Shown here: positions 37,069 through 45,608 of the stretch, piece after piece
Numbering within the stretch: position 1 is the first letter of the stretch
How the letters are laid out: each line of letters opens with the position of its first letter
NCBI GenBank assembly: GCA_024403855.1
Contig: JAKSRC010000001.1
Span: forward strand, 1-64,000
DNA from: Saccharofermentans sp.
GTDB taxonomy: Bacteria > Bacillota > Clostridia > Saccharofermentanales > Saccharofermentanaceae
Direction of reading: 5' to 3'
DNA: 64,000 nucleotides
The notes under the pieces: model-generated
Told to the model about the DNA's origin: nothing
The model's input: the letters and a program-made list of their open reading frames with translations, nothing else
Databases searched by the model: none
Made by a program: the position numbers and the translations under genes

Positions 37069-38616
37069 TTAAAGCGGAATGTTGCCGTGCTTCTTGTAAG
37101 GAAGAATCTTATCCTTGGTCTTAAGCATCTTGAAAGCTGTAGCAATCTTAGATCTTGTCTCTTCAGGAAGGATTACTTCATCAACATAGCCGTGCTCAGC
37201 AGCGATATAAGGATTCATGAACTTCTCGTTGTAGTCGTCCAAGAGTTCCTGTCTCTTAGCTACCGGATCTTCAGCAGCTTCAATTGCTTTCTTACCGATG
37301 ATGTTAACAGCACCGGAAGCACCCATAACTGCGATTTCAGCAACAGGCCAAGCATAAACAACGTCAGCACCGATTCCCTTACTGTTCATAGCGATATAAG
37401 CACCACCGTAAGCCTTACGCATAATTACGCTGATCTTCGGAACTGTAGCTTCAGAATAAGAGTAAAGAAGCTTTGCGCCGTGTCTGATGATGCCGTTGTG
37501 CTCCTGCTGTGAACCAGGCAAGAATGCCGGAACGTCAACAAGTGTAAGAAGCGGAATATTGAAAGAATCGCAGAATCTAATGAATCTTGCTGCTTTATCG
37601 GAGGCATTAATTTCCAAAGAACCTGCCATATAAAGGCTCTGGTTAGCAATGATGCCGATTGTCTCGCCATCAAGTCTTGCAAAACCTACTACGATGTTTC
37701 TTGCAAACAAAGGCTGAACCTCAAAGAAGCTGCCCATATCTACGATAGAATTAATAACATCTCTTACGTCATATGCCTTCTTAGAATCAGCAGGAACAAT
37801 GTCAGCTAATGCCGCACTGTTATCTACTGCTACACCAGGAACTTCGAGTGTAGAATCAAGATTGCTCTGCGGGAGATATCCCAAAAGCTCACGTACACCG
37901 TTAAGGCATGAGAGATCATCAGGATATACGAAATGAGCAACACCGGATGTAGAACCGTGTACTGCTGCACCACCAAGATCTGCTGATGAGATAACTTCAC
38001 CTGTTACTGACTTAACTACTGCAGGTCCAGTGATGAACATCTGAGAGTAATCAGTCATAAAGATATAGTCAGTAATAGCCGGTGAATAGCAAGCGCCGCC
38101 TGCACAGGGTCCCATGATTACTGAAATCTGAGGAATAACACCGGATGCAATTGTATTTCTATAGAAAATATCTGCATATCCTGTGAGTGAATCAATACCT
38201 TCTTCAATTCTAGCTCCGCCGGAGTCATTGATTGAAATGAAAGGTGCCTTCATCTCCATAGCCTTATCCATAGCTCTGCAGATTCTCTGAGCCTGAGCTT
38301 CACCTAAAGATCCGCCACCAACTGTAAAATCCTGTGAAGATGCAAAAGCAACTCTGCCGTGGATATATCCGTAACCTGTTACAACGCCGTCGCCAATGCG
38401 CTTCTTCTTATCCATACCGAAGTCTGAAGCTCTGGACATTGTCTGGTCGTTAAGTTCGACGAAAGTACCATCATCGAACAAAGCTTCCATTCTCTCTCTA
38501 GCTGTAAGCTTTCCGGAAGAATGCTGCTTTGCAATTCTTTCAGCGCCACCTGCTGCCTTAGCTGATTCGCGTCTGGCATTTAAGCGCTCAATACTGTTTT
38601 GCCATAATTCATCCAT
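37069..38616 (-). CDS. acyl-CoA carboxyltransferase (MmdA/PccB/12S-like)
   Basis: A 515-residue crotonase-fold carboxyltransferase. It opens with an N-terminal helix and KQHSSGKLTARERMEALFDDGTF, then SQDFTVGGGSLGEAQAQRI, INDSGGARIEEGIDSL and IMGPCAGGACYSPAITDY, the last two forming the oxyanion holes for acyl-CoA; the C-terminal GAGGAY-like block reads MRKAYGGAYIAMNSKGIG. The natural acyl-CoA is probably propionyl/methylmalonyl-CoA, though acetyl-CoA cannot be excluded. It leads the four-gene cluster, with a promoter overlapped by a long palindrome. Confidence 0.92.
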   Translation of the reverse strand: MDELWQNSIERLNARRESAKAAGGAERIAKQHSSGKLTARERMEALFDDGTFVELNDQTMSRASDFGMDKKKRIGDGVVTGYGYIHGRVAFASSQDFTVGGGSLGEAQAQRICRAMDKAMEMKAPFISINDSGGARIEEGIDSLTGYADIFYRNTIASGVIPQISVIMGPCAGGACYSPAITDYIFMTDYSQMFITGPAVVKSVTGEVISSADLGGAAVHGSTSGVAHFVYPDDLSCLNGVRELLGYLPQSNLDSTLEVPGVAVDNSAALADIVPADSKKAYDVRDVINSIVDMGSFFEVQPLFARNIVVGFARLDGETIGIIANQSLYMAGSLEINASDKAARFIRFCDSFNIPLLTLVDVPAFLPGSQQEHNGIIRHGAKLLYSYSEATVPKISVIMRKAYGGAYIAMNSKGIGADVVYAWPVAEIAVMGASGAVNIIGKKAIEAAEDPVAKRQELLDDYNEKFMNPYIAAEHGYVDEVILPEETRSKIATAFKMLKTKDKILPYKKHGNIPL

Positions 38617-38661
38617 ATAAATTAAAACCCTTCAAATATAGTTTTAGATTTAAACATTGGT

Positions 38662-38696
38662 ATTATAGCAAAAATAGTTTGACAGTCAAACTATTT
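38662..38696 (-). promoter_or_regulatory. transcarboxylase promoter overlapped by a perfect palindromic operator
   Basis: On the minus strand TTGACT (38684-38689) and TATAAT (38662-38667) are 16 bases apart. The -35 lies at the centre of a palindrome of two perfect 12-base arms, AAATAGTTTGAC and GTCAAACTATTT, around one base (38672-38696). The geometry is typical of a repressor site; the regulator is unknown. Confidence 0.8.
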
Positions 38697-38767
38697 GAAT
38701 TGATTCATTCAAATTTGCTTAAAAGATACACAGAAGTATTATAGGTTAGATATGATTGTTTAGATTC

Positions 38768-38800
38768 CCCTAGAATTGTACTGTCAGTTCAATTTTAGGG
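38768..38800. repeat. palindrome, TGAACT family (one arm degenerate)
   Basis: CCCTAGAATTGTACT and AGTTCAATTTTAGGG flank GTC. The left core reads TGTACT instead of TGAACT, and one outer base differs. It lies between the metY-like gene and the transcarboxylase cluster. Confidence 0.75.
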
Positions 38801-38832
38801 AATGAAACGTTTCTACAATTGATTATAAAATT

Positions 38833-38861
38833 AGAGCTGCCTCAGTTTATGAGACAGCTCT
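38833..38861 (-). terminator. terminator after the metY-like gene
   Basis: Twelve-base arms AGAGCTGCCTCA and TGAGACAGCTCT with a GTTTA loop. The minus-strand gene ends at 38892 and the hairpin is followed on that strand by AATTTTAT. Confidence 0.8.
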
Positions 38862-38891
38862 TTTATAATTGTTATGTTATTTAGCCTATTA

Positions 38892-40166
38892 TCAGATCTG
38901 ATCCAGAGCCTGCTTGAGGTCAGCAATGATGTCATCAGGGTCTTCCATACCGACAGAGAATCTAATGAGATCAGGTAAAACGCCTGCTTCTGCAAGCTGC
39001 TCATCTGTAAGCTGTCTGTGTGTATGTGAAGCAGGATGCAATAATAGTGTCTTGCAATCAGCAACGTGAGTTGCGATTGTTGCAAACTTAAGGCTATCCA
39101 TGAACTTAATGGATGCATCACGTCCGCCCTTTACACCGAAGCAAAGAACACCGCATGTTCCGTTAGGACAATACTTCTTAGCCATCTCATACTGAGAGTC
39201 GGAAGGAAGTCCGGGATACTTAACCCATGCAATTCTATCATCCTGAGAAAGGAATTCAGCAACCTTCAAAGCATTGGAGCAATGACGAGCCATACGAACA
39301 GGAAGAGACTCAAGACCAATCTGGATATAGTAAGCATTCTGAGGAGACTGTATAGAACCGAAGTCTCTCATGAGCTGAGCTGTAGCCTTTGTGATATAAG
39401 CTCCCTTGCCAAACTTCTCTGCATATGTGATTCCGTGATAAGACTCATCCGGTGTGCACAAACCAGGGAACTTCTCCTTATGTGCCATCCAATCGAAGTT
39501 ACCGCTATCGATTATTGCACCACCTACAGAAGATGCGTGACCATCGATATATTTTGTTGTTGAGTGAGTTACGATATCGCATCCGAAATCAAAAGGATGG
39601 CAATTTGCAGGTGTTGCAAATGTGTTATCAATAATGAGCGGGATGCCGTTGTTGTGAGCAAGGGAAGCGAACTTTTCGATATCAAGGATATCTACTGTAG
39701 GGTTAGTAATTGTCTCACCGAAGATACACTTTGTATTAGGCTTAACGAACTTCTGGAGTTCTTCAAGAGGAAGTGTCTGATCTACAAATGTGCACTCGAT
39801 ACCCATTTTCTTGAATGTAACACCGAAGAGATTGTATGTACCACCATAAATACTTGTAGAAGCAATAAAATGGTCGCCAGCTTCGCAGATATTAAATACT
39901 GCAAAGAAGTTTGCTGCCTGGCCAGAGCATGTAAGCATACCGGCATAGCCACCTTCCATAGCGCAGAGCTTAGCAGCTACTGCATCGTTTGTCGGGTTAG
40001 CAAGTCTTGTATAGAAGTAACCTGAATCCTCAAGGTCAAATAACTTGCCCATTGCTTCTGAAGTTGAATACTTCCATGTTGTGCTCTGATAGATAGGAAG
40101 CTGCCTGGGATCACCATTACCAGGTTCATAACCAGCATGAAGCGCAATTGTATCAATCTTTGTCAT
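38892..40166 (-). CDS. O-acetylhomoserine (thiol)-lyase / aminocarboxypropyltransferase
   Basis: A 424-residue PLP enzyme of the Cys/Met metabolism family, closest in layout to MetY: IALHAGYEPGNGDPRQLPIY at the start and the PLP lysine in VTHSTTKYIDGHASSVGGAI. It would make homocysteine from O-acetylhomoserine and sulfide. I choose the ATG at 40166 preceded by AGAAGGAT; a longer frame to 40256 reads into the pmbA gene and lacks family similarity. It is expressed downstream of pmbA on the same strand (19-base gap), with no functional relation evident. Confidence 0.9.
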   Translation of the reverse strand: MTKIDTIALHAGYEPGNGDPRQLPIYQSTTWKYSTSEAMGKLFDLEDSGYFYTRLANPTNDAVAAKLCAMEGGYAGMLTCSGQAANFFAVFNICEAGDHFIASTSIYGGTYNLFGVTFKKMGIECTFVDQTLPLEELQKFVKPNTKCIFGETITNPTVDILDIEKFASLAHNNGIPLIIDNTFATPANCHPFDFGCDIVTHSTTKYIDGHASSVGGAIIDSGNFDWMAHKEKFPGLCTPDESYHGITYAEKFGKGAYITKATAQLMRDFGSIQSPQNAYYIQIGLESLPVRMARHCSNALKVAEFLSQDDRIAWVKYPGLPSDSQYEMAKKYCPNGTCGVLCFGVKGGRDASIKFMDSLKFATIATHVADCKTLLLHPASHTHRQLTDEQLAEAGVLPDLIRFSVGMEDPDDIIADLKQALDQI

Positions 40167-40185
40167 AGATATATCCTTCTTTCTG

Positions 40186-41559
40186 TTAATTGCTTGAATC
40201 GTCGCCGGAAATAGCGAGTGTACCCACATAAACTGATGGAGTAAAGAATTCACCATCGCCTGCGGGCAAGTTGATTATATCATTTCCTACAGAAATAATT
40301 TCTTTAATTACTTCATAGAAATTACCGGCAACCGTAATTTGTTCAACCGGTCTTCCCTTTTTACCGTTTTCGATAAGGTAACCCTCGCAAAGAAGTGAAA
40401 AGTCACCTGAAATTGAATTTACACCGGCATGAAGACCAGAAAGATCAGTAAGAATAATGCCATCACCTACTTCTTCAAGAAGTTCGTTAAATGATTTGTT
40501 GCCAGGTTCAACTATAAGATTTGTAGGGCACTCAGATACTCCTGCACCACCTCTAAAACCGTTACCTGTAGACTTTCTTCCTGCCTTATAAGCTGACTTA
40601 AGGTCATAAAGAGCTGTGGCAAATACACCCTTATCGATAATTGCCTTTTCTGTTGTAAGTACACCTTCATCATCAAAAGGAATCTTGGTTCTTGCATCTT
40701 CATACATAGGAATCTCTTTTACAGTAAGAACTTCTGATGCAATCTTGGTTCCTTCCTTATCTGCAAGCAGTGATAAACCTCTCTGCATAGGGGTGGCAAA
40801 GAAATTACCAAAGAAAACACTAAAGAACTGATTGAAAGCTTCAGGTGTAAGAACGGCTTTGTAGTTTCCGGACTTAACAGACTTGGCACCCATTTTGCCA
40901 AGAAGGTTCTCCTGAAATTTTGCAAGAAACTTATCCATATCGAATTCGTCAATATCAGTTCCAATCCAATAGTGTCCGCCGCTCTTTACACTTCCGTCAC
41001 TGTCTGTAGCTCTTGCAGCTGCCATAATAGACATGCCATCATTATCTCTATATGAATGAAGTCCTTTTGAATTGATAATAAGGAAAGGTCCTGTTCCGCA
41101 GCTGATTGTGAGATAATCGACAGCATCAATGCGGCTGTCTAATGCAAGAATCGCCTTTTCAAGCTTTAAACCTAACTCTGCAAAAGCATTATAGGTATTC
41201 TTTGAATATGCTTCAGAAAGCTGTGAATAGTAAAGTTCTTTGTTATTCTCGTCGCAGTAGATAAACTGGGGATCTTCATCATTTAAGACTTCACAGTTCT
41301 CCATAGCAGACTTAAGCAAGAAACCGATAGAATCGTCATTTAGAATGTTTGTTGAACAATATCCCATCTGACCATTTTTTAATCCTCTGAATGAAAGAGC
41401 ACTTGTTGCACTGTTCTCATAGCTTGATACTTCGCCATTAAGAATGTCGATACTCATTGATGAATCGAGAGCAAAGCATGCTTCACACTCTTCAAAGCCG
41501 TATTCCATACCGGCCTTTACGAGCTTTTCCATGAATTTTTCAGCTGTTTTAATATCCAT
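40186..41559 (-). CDS. pmbA: TldE/PmbA family protein
   Basis: A 457-residue member of the TldD/PmbA family lacking the zinc-binding HExxxH, as expected for the TldE half of the heterodimer. It shows the shared N-domain blocks (SMSIDILNGEVSSYENS, and GGHYWIGTDID) and the C-terminal GVNSISGDFSLLCEGYLIENGK typical of PmbA. With TldD it forms a protease that can trim peptides such as microcin or antitoxin substrates. The tldD gene ends only three bases before its start region, so the pair is co-translated. Confidence 0.92.
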   Translation of the reverse strand: MDIKTAEKFMEKLVKAGMEYGFEECEACFALDSSMSIDILNGEVSSYENSATSALSFRGLKNGQMGYCSTNILNDDSIGFLLKSAMENCEVLNDEDPQFIYCDENNKELYYSQLSEAYSKNTYNAFAELGLKLEKAILALDSRIDAVDYLTISCGTGPFLIINSKGLHSYRDNDGMSIMAAARATDSDGSVKSGGHYWIGTDIDEFDMDKFLAKFQENLLGKMGAKSVKSGNYKAVLTPEAFNQFFSVFFGNFFATPMQRGLSLLADKEGTKIASEVLTVKEIPMYEDARTKIPFDDEGVLTTEKAIIDKGVFATALYDLKSAYKAGRKSTGNGFRGGAGVSECPTNLIVEPGNKSFNELLEEVGDGIILTDLSGLHAGVNSISGDFSLLCEGYLIENGKKGRPVEQITVAGNFYEVIKEIISVGNDIINLPAGDGEFFTPSVYVGTLAISGDDSSN

Positions 41560-41562
41560 AAC

Positions 41563-42948
41563 TTATGCCTCTCTTCCGCCAACAAGAATTGAAGAAACTC
41601 TGATAGTAGGCTGACCAACAGTAACAGGTACGCTACCTGATACTGAGCCGCACATACCTGCTGAAAGCTCTAAGTCATTACCGACCATATCAATATTCTT
41701 CAGAATTTCCTGGCCTTTGCCGATAAGTGTTGCACCTCTTACAGGTTCAGCAATCTTACCGTTTCTTACCATGAAGCCCTCATTAACAGCAAAGTTGAAA
41801 TCACCTGTTGAAGTATCAACAGATCCGCCGCCCATCTGGGTAGCATAAAGACCATATTCAGTATTAGCGATAATATCCTTAGGATCAGATTCGCCGTTGC
41901 AGATATATGTATTACTCATTCTTGAAGTTGGAGCATAAGAATAATTCTGACGTCTTGAGCAGCCTGTAGGCTTAGTATTCATTCGTCTTGCGCCAAGTTC
42001 ATCTACAAGGTAATTCTTGAGGATACCATTTTCGATAAGGAGCAAATCTGAAGAAGTATTTCCTTCATCATCAGTTGCGTATGAACCCCACTCACCGTCT
42101 ATTCTTGCATTATCTCTGGCACTTACAATGCTTGATGCAATCTGCTCGCCGAGCATATCGGTGAAGTATGAATTTTTGATACCTACAGAAGTTGATTCGA
42201 GAGCGTGACCACATGCTTCGTGGAAGATAACACCACCAAAAGCATTACCTAAGATAACAGGCATCTTAGCTGACGGTGCATAACCGGCATTTACCATTCT
42301 TATCGCTGTATCACAGCATTCTCTGGTCTTATCTATAAGAGGATATTCATTAATGAATTCATATCCTCGCATTGTTCCGGGAGCAACTCTACCAGACTGC
42401 TTCTCATTATCTTTTGTTGCGATAGTTTCAACTGAAAGTCTGATGCGATTAGTTGATTCTTCGGCATTTACGCCTTTGGTATTGATCACTTTAGTTGTTC
42501 TCTTACTTGAAGCTATAGAAGAAGCAACCTGAGTAATAAGTGGGCTGTAATTAAGTGCAAAATCTGAAGACTGCTTAAGGAAATCAACCATGTCCTTTTT
42601 AGGAACATTCATAGGATCGATTGCAATTGTAGATTTTGTTGTTCTGCAAAGATCTTTAAGAGCTTCAATTTGGCCCTTATCATTACCCTTGATTGCAGCA
42701 GCTGCTTCTTTTGCAAGCTTTAATAAAACTTCCAGATCGTTATCGCTGGAATATACATAAACAGAATTTGTTCCGGCCAAAAGTCTGATTCCTGTACCGG
42801 AATCAAAGCCTGTAGATGCCTTTATAACCTGGCCATTTAAAAGACTTACTGATTTCTGTTCCTTTACTTCCTGGAACACTTCAGCGAAGTCTGCTGTAGT
42901 CGACATTGCCTGTTCAAGAATTCTAAGGCAATCCTGATCGTTAAACAT
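41563..42948 (-). CDS. tldD: TldD metalloprotease
   Basis: A 461-residue catalytic subunit of the TldD/TldE protease. The zinc site is HEACGHAL at residues 243-250 (H243, E244, H248), and the C-terminal block DMVGNDLELSAGMCGSVSG matches the family. Full length. The probable ribosome binding site AAGGGG (42957-42962, minus strand) lies inside the 3' arm of a 16-base hairpin that ends three bases before the ATG, so translation may be limited by that structure. It is followed at once by pmbA. Confidence 0.95.
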   Translation of the reverse strand: MFNDQDCLRILEQAMSTTADFAEVFQEVKEQKSVSLLNGQVIKASTGFDSGTGIRLLAGTNSVYVYSSDNDLEVLLKLAKEAAAAIKGNDKGQIEALKDLCRTTKSTIAIDPMNVPKKDMVDFLKQSSDFALNYSPLITQVASSIASSKRTTKVINTKGVNAEESTNRIRLSVETIATKDNEKQSGRVAPGTMRGYEFINEYPLIDKTRECCDTAIRMVNAGYAPSAKMPVILGNAFGGVIFHEACGHALESTSVGIKNSYFTDMLGEQIASSIVSARDNARIDGEWGSYATDDEGNTSSDLLLIENGILKNYLVDELGARRMNTKPTGCSRRQNYSYAPTSRMSNTYICNGESDPKDIIANTEYGLYATQMGGGSVDTSTGDFNFAVNEGFMVRNGKIAEPVRGATLIGKGQEILKNIDMVGNDLELSAGMCGSVSGSVPVTVGQPTIRVSSILVGGREA

Positions 42949-42950
42949 AA

Positions 42951-42989
42951 AAATACCCCTTGTCTAATCTAAGTAGACAAGAGGTATTT
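42951..42989 (-). promoter_or_regulatory. 16-bp hairpin covering the tldD ribosome binding site; also a possible terminator
   Basis: Plus-strand arms AAATACCCCTTGTCTA (42951-42966) and TAGACAAGAGGTATTT (42974-42989) pair over 16 bases with one G-U on the minus-strand RNA. The minus-strand 3' arm contains AAGGGG and is followed by TTATG. It comes after the acyl-CoA ligase stop at 43012, so it could end that transcript or mask the tldD start. Confidence 0.75.
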
Positions 42990-43011
42990 GGTTAAGCTTA
43001 ATTCTTAAGAA

Positions 43012-44721
43012 TTAGTATCTCTTAATCTTCTTAGATGTGTTCTTCTCGAATTCAGTCATACGAAGGACTGTTTTCCTGATTTTCTTATAAAGCTCGAGCT
43101 TCTCATTGGTCTCTGAAACAACCTGCTTCAAGACAGCCATGATCTGCTCTTCGGTAGGCTCGCTATCTGTTCCGAGCTTTGCCTTAATCTCCTCAAGTTC
43201 AGGGAAGATTGTTGCTGTAATTACGATGTCGTCAGCAACTTCATCATGTACGCCTGAAACAACAGACTCAGCAACGTAAGGGCTTAAGCTTAAGAGATAC
43301 TCAATCTCTTCAGGGAAAACGTTCTTACCATTCTTGGCAATTATAACATTCTTCTTACGACCTGTAATTACGCAGAAACCGTCTTCATCGATATAACCCA
43401 AATCACCGGTGTGGTAGTATCCATCCTTATCGAGTGCAAGAGCAGTATTCTCCGGATCATTATAGTAACCGAGGAAGTTGTTATCACCCTTGGAGATGAA
43501 CTCACCGATTCCATCTGAGTCAGGATCAAGGATCTTAACATCACAGCCTGGAAGCGGCAAACCTGCAGCATGATTCTTAAAGAACTTATCTCTGTTAAGC
43601 GCAAGAATAGGTGCGCACTCCGTAAGTCCATAACCCTGAACGCACTTAAAACCAATTGTCTGGAAGAACTTAAGCATCTCAGGATTTACCGGAGCACCGC
43701 CTAAGATAATAAGTCTCATTCTGCCACCGAATACATCGTGAATCTGCTTAAAGAGTTTCTTTCTGATAGACAAAGGAAGATGCAATGCGTTAGCAAGTTT
43801 CATACCTGTCTGGAGCTTTTTTGCTTTCTTGGGATCAGAATTAACATTCTTCATGATCTTCTTATAGAAAAGCTCAAGCATTACAGGAACCATAAGAATA
43901 CAAGTAGGCTTAGCTTCCTGAATATTCTGGGCGATATACTTAAGGCCCTCACAGATGGCAACAGTCGTACCTCTATATACCTGTCCTAAAAAGCCGCATG
44001 TACATTCATATGTGTGATGCAAAGGAAGAACAGAGAGCCATACATCGCTTCTGTCGATATAAAGCATCGAGAACATTGACATCAAGTTCTTACAAATGTT
44101 CTTCTGACAAAGCATAACTGCCTTGGACTTGGATGTTGTACCGGATGTGAAAAGAAGAATTGTCATCTCTTCAGGATCGATAGTAGCTTCTGTGAAAATC
44201 TTATCACCTGCTTCAAGCTTAGCTTCGCCCTGCTTTAAGCAATCCTGATAATAAAGGAATCTTTCATCCTTAAGATCTTCTGTACAAATCCAGTACTTAA
44301 CGGAATCAACCTTACCGTAAACCTGCTTTACAATATCAAGCTTAGATTTTGAGAAAACAAGGATCTCTACTTCTGCCCTAGTAACCATATTGATTACATC
44401 ATCTACAGGAAGCTCCTTATCAAGAGGAACGATACATCCTGTACCATTTGTTGTTGCAAGATATGTTGTATACCACTCATATCTTGTCTCAGCAAAGATA
44501 GCAATTCTTGCACCCTTTTTTACAGTGTTCATGAAGTAAGTTCCAAGAGAATCGATGTCGTGGTCGTACTTCTCTGTAGAGATCGGTACATACTCGCCGC
44601 CTCTTTTATTCTTCTCAAGGAAAACAGGGTTTTCCGGGAACTCTTTAAGTCTTTTCTTGATTACATCTCTAAGATTATGGACTTCAGTTACTTCATAAAG
44701 GCCTGCGTAGGGGTTTTTCAT
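43012..44721 (-). CDS. AMP-dependent long-chain acyl-CoA synthetase-like protein
   Basis: A 569-residue ANL-superfamily enzyme that should activate a carboxylic acid, probably a fatty acid, to the acyl-CoA. The P-loop TILLFTSGTTSKSKAVMLC (about residue 190), the GYGLTECAPI block, and YYHTGDLGYIDEDGF are present, and the C-terminal domain ends with ERNTSKKIKRY-like sequence containing the catalytic lysine region (FEKNTSKKIKRY). Its start overlaps the pyrE-like stop by 4 bases, so it is translationally attached to the pyrimidine operon, an unusual association. Confidence 0.88.
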   Translation of the reverse strand: MKNPYAGLYEVTEVHNLRDVIKKRLKEFPENPVFLEKNKRGGEYVPISTEKYDHDIDSLGTYFMNTVKKGARIAIFAETRYEWYTTYLATTNGTGCIVPLDKELPVDDVINMVTRAEVEILVFSKSKLDIVKQVYGKVDSVKYWICTEDLKDERFLYYQDCLKQGEAKLEAGDKIFTEATIDPEEMTILLFTSGTTSKSKAVMLCQKNICKNLMSMFSMLYIDRSDVWLSVLPLHHTYECTCGFLGQVYRGTTVAICEGLKYIAQNIQEAKPTCILMVPVMLELFYKKIMKNVNSDPKKAKKLQTGMKLANALHLPLSIRKKLFKQIHDVFGGRMRLIILGGAPVNPEMLKFFQTIGFKCVQGYGLTECAPILALNRDKFFKNHAAGLPLPGCDVKILDPDSDGIGEFISKGDNNFLGYYNDPENTALALDKDGYYHTGDLGYIDEDGFCVITGRKKNVIIAKNGKNVFPEEIEYLLSLSPYVAESVVSGVHDEVADDIVITATIFPELEEIKAKLGTDSEPTEEQIMAVLKQVVSETNEKLELYKKIRKTVLRMTEFEKNTSKKIKRY

Positions 44722-45572
44722 AAGCTTGCGTATCCTTTCTCAATAGCCAGTTCCGCTCTTTCCTTAGTCTTGCCACCCTTAGCGATCTCCTGAGCAATAA
44801 ATCCGGGATTTGCCTCAAGGAAGCTCTTCATATAACCGTCAGGTGACTCAAGGAAATGAAGAATCATTTCTTTCTGTGCTTCATTAATAATACCATTAGA
44901 TGTAGCTTCATCAAAAAGTGCCTTGGAAACTTCTGTCAAAGCGTGAAGTTCAACTCCCAAATCCTTCAAAACCTGTCTTCCGCTTTGGCATCTGTCAACA
45001 ACTGCAATAGTATCTGTAATTGTTGAACCAAGTTCTTTAATAACAGGAACCCAAGCTCTTTCATAAGAAGAAGCCTCAGTGATAAGGTCAGCGATATGAA
45101 GAGCCTTCTTACCCTTAAGATCTACTTCCTTGGAATCAACAGAAGGTCCGTCGATAACTTCAGAATATACACTTGTCATATCCTTATAAACTGTAAGATG
45201 AGGCTTTTTAAGAAGATATGCAGGCATCATGGAGAAGAAATAGTCTCTTCTCTCACCGCCTGAAATATAATCAAAATCGAGCTTTGAAGCAGCTTCAGCA
45301 AGCTTGTCTGATACCATCTTGAATGTGCCACCCTTATTGTAGTAAGCAAGCATCATATCGAAAATTTCTTCAGGTGCAGTAAGCTTATTTTCAGCAATTA
45401 CCTTCTCAATTCTCTTAAGAACTTCACCTGCTGCAGCTTCATTCTCTAAAAGGAAATGAGTGTTGATAAAGAAAGGTCCAAGCTTACCTGATGTATACCA
45501 GAAAGGTGTGTCCTCAGGTGCAACTCTAACGGCTTTTGTAGCAAATAAAGCTTCAACGATTGTGTTATCCAT
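44718..45572 (-). CDS. orotate phosphoribosyltransferase-like protein (divergent, long form)
   Basis: A 284-residue protein beginning MDNTIVEALFATKAVRVAPE. ISGGERRDYFFSMMPAYLL and LHIADLITEASSYERAW match a clostridial type usually annotated as PyrE. The usual PRPP motif with two adjacent acidic residues is not seen; the corresponding place reads TIAVVDRCQSGRQVLKDLGV, with one Asp. The operon otherwise lacks pyrE, so context supports the role. The ATG at 45572 has GAGGAG 8 bases upstream; a longer frame to 45632 runs into the tandem palindromes and is rejected. Confidence 0.8.
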   Translation of the reverse strand: MDNTIVEALFATKAVRVAPEDTPFWYTSGKLGPFFINTHFLLENEAAAGEVLKRIEKVIAENKLTAPEEIFDMMLAYYNKGGTFKMVSDKLAEAASKLDFDYISGGERRDYFFSMMPAYLLKKPHLTVYKDMTSVYSEVIDGPSVDSKEVDLKGKKALHIADLITEASSYERAWVPVIKELGSTITDTIAVVDRCQSGRQVLKDLGVELHALTEVSKALFDEATSNGIINEAQKEMILHFLESPDGYMKSFLEANPGFIAQEIAKGGKTKERAELAIEKGYASL

Positions 45573-45608
45573 ATGTATATCTCCTCTGAAGTTGTAGTAG
45601 TTTTTGTT

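Noticed and set aside
35081..38616. Sodium-pumping oxaloacetate or methylmalonyl-CoA decarboxylase
   Set aside because: No OadB/MmdB membrane subunit and no helix-bearing gamma/delta subunit are present in the cluster.
38892..40256. Longer start for the metY-like gene at 40256
   Set aside because: The extra 30 residues come from the 3' end of pmbA and do not match the family; the ATG at 40166 has AGAAGGAT in front.
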